DNA from: Actinidia chinensis
Taxonomy: Eukaryota; Streptophyta; Magnoliopsida; Ericales; Actinidiaceae
NCBI GenBank assembly: GCA_009663005.1
Contig: VIGQ01000154.1
Span: forward strand, 1-12,500
Direction: 5' to 3'
DNA length: 12,500 bases
Below are positions 1 through 8,269 of the stretch, one piece after another. Positions within the stretch are counted from its first letter, which is position 1, and the number at the start of each line of letters is the position of its first letter. Below the pieces are notes generated by a model. The model worked only from the letters and a program-made list of their open reading frames with translations, was not told where the DNA came from and did not search any database. The translations under genes and the position numbers were made by a program.

Positions 1-2200
1 ATAATGGTGATTGTGGAAAACGAGAGCGAATCCAATTGTTTTTGGGTTAACACATATCAGTGAGACACAAAAACCTGACATTGAACTGATCACAACCACT
101 TGATGAACTTCTCCATGTGTGGATGATTGATTGTTTATCCCACTACATCTTTCATGATGTAAGCTAATCGTATTCTTGGTATTTAAAAAATTTTAAATTG
201 GTTGTGGATCCTTATTTTGTACACCGATCACGAAACTCAAACTACGTCCGATTAAAAAAAATGTATGTGGTGGAATAGAAATACAAATACTTAGGCGGGC
301 CGACATAAAAAATATCCAATAGTTTGATCAATGGGATGGTCCACTACCATTTTTGTCATGAGGGTCTAAGCTGGGATCCTTTGAGCCTCACTATCCAACT
401 GGATGGTGGTGTTCTTAACATTGGGAAACCACCCGATATTGTGGTTTTAGTTTTTATTATATTAATTTTAATTTATCTATTTCTGCTTATTTTACATATT
501 CGGTTAAACTCTACAACCTTTTTTGTATATGTGCTATCATCCCATTTTGTAGACTACTATGAGTGCAGTCCGGAGGGAACAAAAAGCTACAGGCATGAAT
601 TGACAGAAAGTCCGTCCGAACCGGTTCGGCACCATCTGGACCAGTCGGACTAGGTTCGGCAAGCCTCTTAAAGTGCTGGCAGTTGCACTGTGAAGGGAGG
701 TTAATGCTCACAACAAGTGACCTCATTCTTTTTTATTTATTTTTTTTCTCGTTTTGGATTGAGGACACGGCACAATTCAGTTGAGGGGTTGAAGGTTAGT
801 TTTTTTTATAGCTATTTCGCTTGTTTGAGTAGATTTATTAGTATAAGGTCGCATTTGTTTTTTAAAAAAAAAAAAAATGGGTTAATTTTTACTTAATTAG
901 TGTTTAAGGATAATTTTGACTCTAAATCATCTCATTTGAATTAATAAAATCCGTTTGATGCTTTAAATTTAATTTCAATTCTGTATAATTGGGCCATTTT
1001 TATACAACTCTAGTAAGCCAATAACAAGTTGAACTAGAACTACTATGTATCTGAATCTTGACAAAATATCCAGTTTTTGAAAAGCTAACACTTTGAGCCT
1101 CTCTTTTGTTTGTTAGACATATATTCTAGTAAATGCATAACAGTTGATTTGGTTTCAAATATATCCAATTTCGTGCTTATGGCATCTAGGGGAGATACAA
1201 ATGGCATTCTTTCATATAAGACACATATTTTGAGTCTAACTCTTTTTTTGGACCATAATTGAGCTATACACTTGAATAAAAACTTTCATTCTCCGAAGCC
1301 TAGGGAACCGGAATTGAGGGAGATGAATGGTGACAAAGGAGAAATGTGTTAGTTAAGATGCTTATTAAAAGATACATTACTTAACAACTGTGTTTCTGAA
1401 TCGAAAAAAAAAAAACTCTAGAGTCGTTCAAGATAAGAGCACAGTATCCATGCACACTGCCCCGATCTTCAAATCCCACTCATTAAGAAGTAGGCACAGC
1501 AAAGTAAAATATGAAGAAAAAGCGACTGGCATGCTGACAAGGGACGATAATTTGGAATAGGTCACAACCTGTGGTCTAAATAGTAGTAGTAGTTAGTAGT
1601 ACATTGGGTTGAATGAAAAGCAAATTGGGTAGAATTCCAAAACACGTCATAAATTGTCATTCCTTTTTGGTCTACCCGATTTTGGTACCCAAGTCAATGA
1701 AAGCCTAAAGTCCATGTTAACTCTAATAGTGCCATTGGAATGATTGAAGTTAAAAAGGTGCCTTTATTAACTTGCTCATACCTATAATTTGTATGTTTCT
1801 CTTCTTTGTTGGATTTGTGCCTAAATTTATAAAAAAATAATTTTTTTAGTGACACACCCACACAAACCGCGTGAGGCGTAAAATTAAAATCAAATTGAAT
1901 AATGGAATGAATCAAGGTTTGCTTGCTAAGTGATAGGTTACGCGTTGCTTTTATAGTTAAATTCGTCCTATCAACAAGATTCAAAAAATTTTTGCATCTT
2001 TTCATGTGTATAAAATTTGTGTGCATGCTAATTTGTATTAAAGCTCATCCACGATTAGGTTAGAAAGGTCAAAGCTAATCCTATTTGCTAAGGGACTAAA
2101 ACACTTAAGTTGGGTTTGTGATGAGAATCCACAAAGTGACATATTTCACAAATAAATCCCTTATTAGGTATTTTGTATTTAGATACCTGTTATATTAGAC
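1..2200. other. AT-rich intergenic DNA, no gene supported
   Basis: This stretch shows no recognisable protein, RNA gene or complete transposable element. Open frames here (for example 324-653 plus, 511-726 minus, 1694-2026 minus) are short, have no recognisable motif and have the composition of AT-rich non-coding DNA. Visible small features are an A-run near 865-877, a second A-run near 1405-1415, a short TAG-type microsatellite near 1578-1600 and a 14-bp palindrome at 616-629. It could be gene-flanking sequence or very old transposon debris; I cannot distinguish these from sequence alone. Confidence 0.6.
616..629. repeat. 14-bp perfect palindrome
   Basis: CCGAACCGGTTCGG reads the same on both strands. 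A second GGTTCGGC occurs about 30 bp downstream (near 652-660), and the surrounding 60 bp is much more GC-rich than its neighbourhood. It may be a relic of a transposon end or a chance palindrome. No function can be assigned. Confidence 0.5.
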
Positions 2201-2320
2201 TGTTATAGTATAAATAGGTAAACTCATGCTATGAAAACATTGTCCAAAAACTTATTTTAAAAAAGAAACAGTTCAAATTGTGAAAGATAGAATGGTTTGA
2301 GGAACTGAGTTGTAGGAAGC

Positions 2321-2543
2321 GAACCGGCCAGGAAGTCCAACCGGTCCAGAAAAGCAACAAGAAGACCAACCAACAAAACCATCCTCGAAGCTTACCCGGT
2401 CCAGGAAGCTGAACCGTCCCGAGAGCTAAACCGTTCAGGAAGTTCCGACCCTGTCGGAAATTGTTTAGAAGCATAAAGAAGAAGAAATCCGAACCTGTCC
2501 AAATAGCTGAACCGGTCAGACTAAGGCTGTTCAAACCGTACTG
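2321..2543 (+). repeat. ACCGGT-type motif array in gypsy U3
   Basis: About nine variants of GAACCGGTCCAGGAAG recur at irregular short spacing, with cores near 2321, 2339, 2395, 2412, 2429, 2446, 2491, 2508 and 2533. The array ends about 55 bp upstream of the TATA box. Reiterated short motifs at this position in plant LTRs are commonly enhancer elements, so the same role is inferred here. The array is GC-rich against an AT-rich background, and the reverse strand stays open through it (2229-2567); I regard that open frame as a by-product of composition rather than a gene. Confidence 0.6.
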
Positions 2544-2597
2544 GCATCTTTTTGAGAACTTTTTCAAGTTTCGTTTTCACACACTCCTCACAAAACT

Positions 2598-2608
2598 CTA
2601 TAAATAAG
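2598..2608 (+). promoter_or_regulatory. TATA box of the gypsy-like LTR
   Basis: CTATAAATAAG is a near-consensus plant TATA box. It lies directly downstream of the ACCGGT array and about 50 bp upstream of a CTCTCTCTCT run, as expected for a U3/R border. Transcription would start near 2630 on the plus strand. A weaker TATA-like AGTATAAATAGG lies at about 2206-2218, upstream of the array. Confidence 0.6.
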
Positions 2609-3973
2609 ACGGGTTAGATTTTTTAGAAAGGAGTTTTTTTTAGTTGAATTGTTAGGAACTCTCTCTCTCTAAGTTTTAAGTTGTTATGCTCTTATTAATT
2701 TTTAGTTTTAAATTAGTTTAAACTTTCTTAACACTTGTACTTTACTTTTGTCAATTTAATGTACTTTTCAATCTTTTCAACTACTTCAATCTCATTGTCC
2801 TCCTTAGTGCTAGGTTTATGCTTACTTTTAGCCTTTTATTTATCGCTTCCTTTACTCTGTCTTTATTTAACTTAATTATCAAGTAATTCATTTACAAACT
2901 TTTACAAACACAAACAAAAACCATTTTAATTTTGATCAAATATGATAGGTTAAATAGCATTGGTTGATCTAATACAAATTTTTAATTCAATCTTAGATAA
3001 ACTAGTTCTTTCTTCTCTGGCACAAACTTAAACACTTGTTTTCAAATTGATCAATACAAGTACAAAGATCAACTTGAATTGTATAAAATTCTAATTTTAT
3101 TTTTATCAATTCCCTTGTTTAACTAAGACTTAGATCAATTGCATTCTGAGGGTTTGAAACTGTAATTAAAATTGTGGTCAATTTTCATTTTCAAACCTAT
3201 TTGTAGATACAAGTAATTTCATTGCAACCTTTTTTAATCAATTCATTTTACCTTGAAGAATTGATTGAGTACAAAGAGAAGGAAGAACACTAGGAATCTC
3301 GATTAATAATAAAAATCAAGTATTTAGATCATGCATTTCTTTACATTTATAGCTTTACTTTTGCATTTCCTAATCTTCTAAAAATCACAAAAATACATTT
3401 TACATTTAGTTCATTACTTATAACACAAAATACCTCAATCTTGCAAATCAACTCTCCTGTGGATACTATCTTCGGACTTTCGATATTATTCTGCTGGTCG
3501 GTTTCCTACGCTTGGGAACTGAATTAAGATAGATTAAACATACACCGAAAAGTGACAAGACCACCTCCATTCAAACTTCCTAGTGTTTTAGTACAGGACA
3601 ACACACAACTATTAAGTGTTGCTTTTGTACAGAGACGCTCAACTCTCACAACAAGTGATTTTTTTTTACCAAGTCTCACGCAAACTATAATGTTAGGTAG
3701 ATAATGTTACAAAGATAAAAACAAACTCTCACATAAGTAGATTGAGTATAATCAGACAATCATGTTAACTTCAGAAGACATAGAAATATACAAAAATCTT
3801 GACTTTTGGGACTTTTGTAGTGAATCATAATGTTTTGAAGTAAGGTCTTCTTGTTTTTTGAATGTCTGTTGGAGACTTGTTTTAATGGGTCTTGATACTA
3901 CTGAGCCGTTGGTGTAGTTGAAGATGTGATTTAATCTATTTCAACTACCTCTGCGTTCAAATTTACTGTTCGG

Positions 3974-4614
3974 TTTCGACACTCCACTGCTGGGTGTCGA
4001 CACTTCAATTTTCAGGTGTCGACACTTCACAACCTTCATTATTTCACTTGAGACTGTCTCCAAGTGCTATCTGGTGTAGAACTTGCTGTTCTAAAAATTT
4101 TGGTTTGTTACTCTGACATTTGGTGCTGAGTTGGTGTCGACACTTGATTTCCAAACTCTGGTTGGCCACTGACATTTGTGCTAATGTTTGTGTCGACACT
4201 TAAAGTTCCAAACTTTTTGGATTTGGCCACTGACATTTGGTACTGATGTTGGTGCGACACTGTGAAGTCTAGACTTATGGGTTTGGCCACTGACAATTTG
4301 TTCTGATTTTGTGTCACCGACTTCTCTTCTAGATATGAGTTTAGCTACTATCTACTGACATTGGTGTCGACACTTATTTAACAGGCCGACACTTCTCACC
4401 AAATATGTCTCAGTTTTCTTAGCCTTTTAACCTTGAATCACTTCTCAACCTTCATGGCTATCTTTCCCATTGATATATATGGTTCTTAGTGACTTCATTC
4501 TAGATTGATTTATGATTTCCTCTTTTGTTTAAATCTTTAAAGGATTATAATCGATATTGCTTCTAAATGTCACAGGTATAGACAAATTCAAAAGGGGTGG
4601 GGATGTCGACACTT
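3974..4614. repeat. GTGTCGACAC palindrome array B, in copia U3
   Basis: Five exact copies of the 10-bp palindrome GTGTCGACAC start at 3994, 4016, 4134, 4190 and 4364. Decayed copies lie at 3974 (TTTCGACACT), 4252 (GTGCGACAC), 4311 (GTGTCACCGAC), 4386 (CCGACACTT) and 4603 (ATGTCGACAC). Most are followed by TT. Spacing mixes about 20 bp, about 55-62 bp and one gap of about 118 bp. The array lies in U3, so I infer a binding-site or enhancer role; the sequence itself shows only the repetition. Confidence 0.8.
4112..4375. repeat. Imperfect ~60-bp tandem repeat inside array B
   Basis: About four and a half units begin near 4112, 4168, 4229, 4289 and 4353. Each opens with ACTGACATTTGG, continues with a GTGTCGACACTT core, and the complete units end in TTTGGCC. 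Unit lengths vary from about 56 to 64 bp. The period is close to a multiple of three, so the minus strand stays open over 69 codons (4317-4108) as a roughly 20-residue peptide repeat containing MSVAK and VSTPT-like words. I treat that frame as a consequence of the repeat rather than a gene. Confidence 0.75.
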
Positions 4615-4751
4615 CTTCTGGAAGAAAGTATTTGCATGTTCCTTTGATCAATTTGAGTTTAAACTTGATGGTTATCAACGCCACACTTAGCAAACATATT
4701 AACTGTGAATATGGTTATTTTGTTATGATCAAAGTGAGGCTTGATGCAACA

Positions 4752-4763
4752 TTCCCCCTTTCT
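4752..4763 (-). promoter_or_regulatory. Polypurine tract of the copia element
   Basis: On the minus strand AGAAAGGGGGAA is directly followed by the LTR start TGTTG. In LTR retrotransposons this purine run primes plus-strand DNA synthesis and must abut the 3' LTR. Position, strand and composition all fit, and it fixes the U3 boundary at 4751. Confidence 0.75.
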
Positions 4764-5340
4764 AATGTGACAAAACTTTCAACATATGGAATGATGATGT
4801 TTAAGGGCACATGATATTTATAAGTGTGCTCTAAGAATTCGAAGCATATACTATGTATTGCTCTCCTTTTTTTGTAATTTGTGCACCTTATAGTTTTGTT
4901 TAAGCTTTTCAATATAATATGTATTAAGACTTCAAAATCAATCTTTTCAACATAATATGCATTGAGGAAAAAAAAAATTTTTTAAACCAAAACTTTTTAA
5001 ACTCAATTGCATCCTTGCATCCTTCCATTCTCATGCATATATCAATTTCATTTCTATTTTCATGCATATATCAATTTCATATCATTCTCATACATATATC
5101 AATTTCATATCATTCATATTTCTTTCCCTTTTTGTTAATCGATCAAAAAGGATGGTCAAATTATAACAATGAAACCTCGAGATAAGATTTTAATTCATAT
5201 AACATAGAAAGGAACGCAAACCAAAAAAAATTATGATCGTATGGGACTATGATGTTAATATCTAAAGCATCATTAAAACCAGACTAATCCATAATCCAAG
5301 TCATTAAAAGTATTATCCAAATCATTTCAAAAAGAGAAGA
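4764..5340 (-). other. Non-coding spacer between accessory ORF and polypurine tract
   Basis: This part of the copia element is AT-rich and has no recognisable protein. It contains two short repeats. A 24-bp near-identical pair CTTTTCAAYATAATATGYAT lies at 4905-4928 and 4943-4966, and a 28-29-bp tandem repeat lies at 5031-5117. Open frames on either strand (4557-4814 plus, 4715-4912 minus) span the LTR border and look fortuitous. Confidence 0.5.
5031..5117. repeat. 28-29-bp tandem repeat, three units
   Basis: Three copies of TCATGCATATATCAATTTCA with a variable tail (TTTCTATT or TATCATTC) start at 5031, 5060 and 5088. The units differ at only a few positions; the third has CATACATATA for CATGCATATA. 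It is a simple minisatellite in the spacer upstream of the polypurine tract. No function is evident. Confidence 0.75.
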
Positions 5341-6849
5341 GAGCAAATTCTCTAAGATATTTAGAGAGGGGGTGGGTAGTGGGTGGTAGTGATGTTGTGT
5401 GTGGTGTAGTTGTAGAGGTGTGTGGGTCATGGCTAGGAGGTGGCCCATGGTGATGAGATGGAGGAAGGTAACTCAAGGAGCCTAGTCGCGGTGTTAGAGA
5501 ATTTTGAGATATGATAGAGCCTCTGACTTTTTTCTGCGAATGAGGATGGGAGATGTCATCGAATTCAGTCTCAAAGAAATCATCTTTATCGCCTTTCTCC
5601 CCTTCTTAAATAGTTCTTCTCTTTCATGTTTCTGCTCCGTATTCTCTCATCTTTCTCTCCTCCTTCTTTATGATTCTCTTATTCTTCCTTCTCCTTGTAA
5701 TTACTGAACATCCATGGGGGATTTCCCTTTCTGTACTTCCTTGGTTAGTTTTCTTAACTTCTTTTCGAACGAACAACCACGGAATGACCAGTTATCAATT
5801 TTGGTATGCAGTGTTTGTAGTGTTCAACCATTTGAGCATAAAACCCTTGCCATTCTTTTCAAAAACTCCAAGCTTCAGGTATCAATTTCCAAGGGTTCTT
5901 TCCCTGTGAACTACCACCTTGTGTCACTTTTACGTACTGATTTGGAGTCCATGATGTTTTCAATCATATCCCATTATTCACTGTTTTCTCATTGTATCAG
6001 CGCTGATTGCTTTGGACACTGAAAAATTGACATTATCCAAATCCACTTTAAAATTCTTAAAAAATTTCGTCAATAACATTCCATATGACAGGCTATCTTT
6101 TATTATTTGTAACAAGTAGCTTATTGCATCTGATCGGTATAAACAAGGCTAGATCATTCTTGAATTGTTCATATAAGCCCACAAGGAAAAAAACTCTCTA
6201 TCTGACATGTATATTATACTTTCCTACCTTGAAATTAGTTATGGTGCAGATGAAGGGTGAACCAACCTAGCTCTAAAAGACATGTGTGGCCTTAGGTTGC
6301 ACACTGCATTGACATCATGTCCATAGAGGACTTTCAATTGCTCTCCTCTTTTTACTTCTTTACTACTCTTTTCACCACCGATCCCATACCCAAAATATTT
6401 CTGATAATTTCTATTCAAATCGATTTTAATACCTTTGAGTAGATTTTATAGTTTTCCCATCTTTCCTAGTTTGGAATTAGCATAAAAAATGTGCAACTAG
6501 GTCGGGTATAAACATCATCTCGAAGAGGTGACCATGGGGGTCCATCCTAGATTATCCATTTTGGAGTTGTAGTCAAAATTTTGAGCATCAAGCAATCGAG
6601 GTCTATCCACGACCATTTGATCTTTCTAAAGGAAAAATCAAGAGTATACTTCTCAAATGCTCGTCTTTGGCGAGTAGAGTGGGTCTCTTTATATAGTCTT
6701 AGCCTGTGGCCGATTCTCTCCTCTTTTTCTTCCCCTTTTCTTTGCCCAAATCTTATTTGGCCTTCCTTTTCTGACTCACTGTCATTGTGGGTGTCGAACA
6801 AACCAATGCTAAAGTCTGTCTCCCTTTCCTTGATGATTTCAAGAGCCAT
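5340..6849 (-). pseudogene. Accessory ORF downstream of copia pol, broken
   Basis: An open minus-strand frame runs from an ATG at 6849 to 6547 (100 residues: acidic, charged N-terminal half, then FEKYTLDFSFRKIKW). The same protein continues in shifted frames: GWTPMVT near 6547-6529, YPT-LHIFYAN near 6510-6475, GIKIDLNRN near 6430, YGMLLTKFFKNFKVDLDNV near 6085-6027, then a charged, helix-like tail with many stops to about 5340. The pattern W-TP...VYP-L---FYAN...G--IDL...YGMLLTK-F resembles, from memory, a poorly characterised family labelled putative plant transposon protein that often accompanies plant retroelements. It lies between RNase H and the 3' LTR, where SIRE-type elements carry an extra ORF, but I see no envelope-like membrane segments. 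Function is unknown. The 3' limit is approximate. Confidence 0.55.
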
Positions 6850-7034
6850 TTTGAAGGATGATCAAAATGGGGATGGGAAACATCGATTGAATGATGTTTG
6901 TGGGTTACTCGACGAGTTTTGAGTTGCAATCGCGTGATCGTGAGTTTGAATCGTGGGTTTGGAGGGAGTAGTTTTACGAGAGATAGTGAGAAAGGAAGAT
7001 GGAATGGTGATGTAAATGACGAATTAGGGTCAGT

Positions 7035-7067
7035 CCCTATTTATAGTTTGAACTAAAGTGTCGACAC
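7035..7067 (-). promoter_or_regulatory. Internal TATA promoter between pol and accessory ORF
   Basis: On the minus strand CTATAAATAGGG (7046-7035) is a strong plant TATA box. An intact GTGTCGACAC palindrome lies 11 bp upstream of it (7067-7058). Downstream the strand becomes pyrimidine-rich (CCATCTTCCTTTCTCACTATC region, about 6980-7005), typical of a plant 5' leader, and the first long ORF starts about 185 nt after the TATA box at 6849. I infer a promoter for a separate accessory-ORF transcript. An alternative is that this is the U3/R of another, decayed LTR, but I find no U5 or primer site after it. Confidence 0.5.
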
Positions 7068-7490
7068 TATTTTTTGGGTGTCGGGGGACACTTATGTCCT
7101 GAGGATAAAAACGACCTTTATGATCTAAGGTGCGATACTTAGGTCATATAGGTGTTTGTTCAAACTTTTACCACACTTTTTGAAGTAAACAGTCTATTTA
7201 GAATGTCGACACTTGTTCATAAGGTTTGTCGCACTTAAAATGTCCCCCACCACCATTTAGGAGTAAGTAGGAAACTGGATGCAGTGGTGTCTACACTTTG
7301 CGTTTAGTTCTGAGATATCCTTTCTAATCAAATGAGTTGACACTTGGTCACTAGGGGTTAACAACTATCATTTGAGTCCCGAACACTGTTATTAGAAAAA
7401 AGTTTTTGTATGTCAACACATTAATTATGAGGTGTGACACTCTAACTCAAGAAAAAAACCAACTGAAGTAAGGATGTTGGTCGAACACTT
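7058..7490. repeat. GTGTCGACAC-like array A, internal, decayed
   Basis: Variants of the array B palindrome recur here: exact at 7058; GTGTCGGGGGACACTT at 7078; ATGTCGACACTT at 7203; TGTCGCAC at 7227; GTGTCTACAC at 7287; GTTGACAC at 7336; TGTCAACAC at 7411; GTGTGACAC at 7432; GTCGAACACTT at 7480. Most are followed by TT or TTGG as in array B. Several variants differ at the central CpG. Together with 7491-7580 this fills the space between RNase H and the internal TATA box, and no ORF is seen in it. Confidence 0.65.
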
Positions 7491-7579
7491 GGGACTGACA
7501 CCAGAGTATTTATGTGCGCCCTAAGGTGTTGTCAATTTTTTCACCCAATTTTTATATATTAAGTCCACACTTCTGATAT

Positions 7580-8060
7580 TCATAAGCTCATAGGATTGCT
7601 CATCCGTAGTTCCCTTCTAATCATACAAAATCAATCTTCGCTTAGAGGTTTTAGTAAAAATGTTCCGCAAGTTTATTTCTATTTTAAACAAATTTAAGTT
7701 CAATGTAGCCTTTTTGCACATGATATCGTATAAAATGATATCTAATTTCGATGGGCTTAGTACGAGAGGTGTGGATAGGATTTTTAGATAAATTAATCGC
7801 GTTGTATTCTCGCATTTTATTGGATGTTATCAAGAATAATACCGTATTTCTAATGATGGTTCTCCAAAACACTTTGTGCACAACACTACCGGCTGCAAAA
7901 CATTACTCGCCTCCTGCGGGGGAAAATGCTACAGAATTTTGCTTCTTACAAAATCAAAGACACAGTCATGTTGACTAGCAAGTGGAAGAGCCACTTGATG
8001 CCTCATATCAATTCTTTCAGCGTTGTCGGCATCGGTATAGGCAATAAGGTCAAAAATGTG
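7580..8060 (-). pseudogene. Copia RNase H domain remnant
   Basis: RNase H degrades the RNA strand during reverse transcription. Visible on the minus strand: YTDADNAE near 8047-8020 (copia YxDADxAG active-site start), QNSVAFSPAGGE-type words near 7950-7905 (family KKQNSVALSTAEAEY, with the conserved Glu region), FAAGS and CFWR next to it, then an open stretch at 7881-7684 containing INLSKNPIHTSRTKPIEIRYHFIRYHVQKG. This matches the family pattern DNTSAINLSKNPxxHSRTKHIxIRxHFIRDHVxKG. It ends with LAEHFTKPLSED near 7670-7625. Several frameshifts separate the pieces. The family's RDHV is RYHV here, one of several non-consensus changes. Confidence 0.8.
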
Positions 8061-8269
8061 TTCTTGGGGAGACCATTAGACCTAGGTTTGGTGTTGTTCA
8101 AGATATCGAAAAATTAATTTTACCAACAATTACATGTGATCCTTAGGTTCAATTGAAATCTCGCACACAAGCACACAATAAACATAATGTCGAGTCGAAT
8201 AGTAGTTCAAATATAGCAAAAGATCCTATAATTACTTCTATAAAGTTTAAGGTCACGATTTACCTCCTC

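Larger units (their letters stand above)
2200..3560 (+). mobile_element. Ty3/gypsy-like LTR (solo or truncated), plus strand
   Basis: The order of parts is that of an LTR: a motif-rich U3 (2321-2543), a TATA box (2598-2608), CT-rich sequence just after the expected transcription start (about 2655-2670), a long AT-rich R/U5, then a tail at about 3440-3560. From memory, that tail resembles the U5 ends of plant Tat/Athila-type gypsy LTRs: CTCCTGTGGATAC, then TTTCCTACGCTTGGGAACTG, then ACACCGAAAAGTGACAAG. In that family the next sequence should be a primer-binding site beginning TGGCGCC. Here it is absent and unrelated sequence starts at about 3561. The left boundary is not fixed; I see no convincing TG end. 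No gag or pol of this element lies in the window, so this is a broken or solo LTR. Confidence 0.6.
3561..4751 (-). repeat. 3' LTR of the copia element (U5 end missing or unclear)
   Basis: On the minus strand the LTR begins TGTTGCATCAAGCC at 4751, immediately after a polypurine tract, as expected for a copia LTR. U3 then carries the GTGTCGACAC array (about 4614-3974). A degraded core-promoter region follows near 3850-3900 (ACAAGAAGACC context), then R/U5-like sequence including a TTGTGAGAGTTGAGCG stretch near 3640-3656. The conserved pattern runs to about 3561, where gypsy-like U5 sequence on the other strand begins. No clear CA terminus is visible, so the U5 end is probably truncated. The matching 5' LTR is not in the window, so LTR divergence cannot be used for dating here. 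Confidence 0.65.

Noticed and set aside
324..653. 109-codon plus-strand frame with a hydrophobic stretch
   Set aside because: No motif, no homologue recognised, AT-rich composition, and no promoter or intron signals that would support a gene.
2229..2567. 112-codon minus-strand frame
   Set aside because: It covers the reiterated ACCGGT array of the gypsy-like U3; repeat composition explains the open frame and the tryptophan/leucine-rich product.
5504..6270. Several overlapping plus-strand frames with hydrophobic segments
   Set aside because: They are antisense to the purine-rich accessory ORF remnant. Antisense of lysine/glutamate-rich coding sequence gives Phe/Leu/Ser-rich false membrane proteins.
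3974..7490. CRISPR-like or bacterial repeat array because of regularly repeated palindromes
   Set aside because: Repeats are short, degenerate and irregularly spaced, there are no unique spacers of constant length, and the context is a plant retrotransposon.
7020..7580. Region A interpreted as a second full LTR of the copia element
   Set aside because: It shares the palindrome motif with the 3' LTR, but it lacks the R/U5 signature seen at 3561-3900 and has no polypurine tract and TGTTG start at its pol-proximal side.
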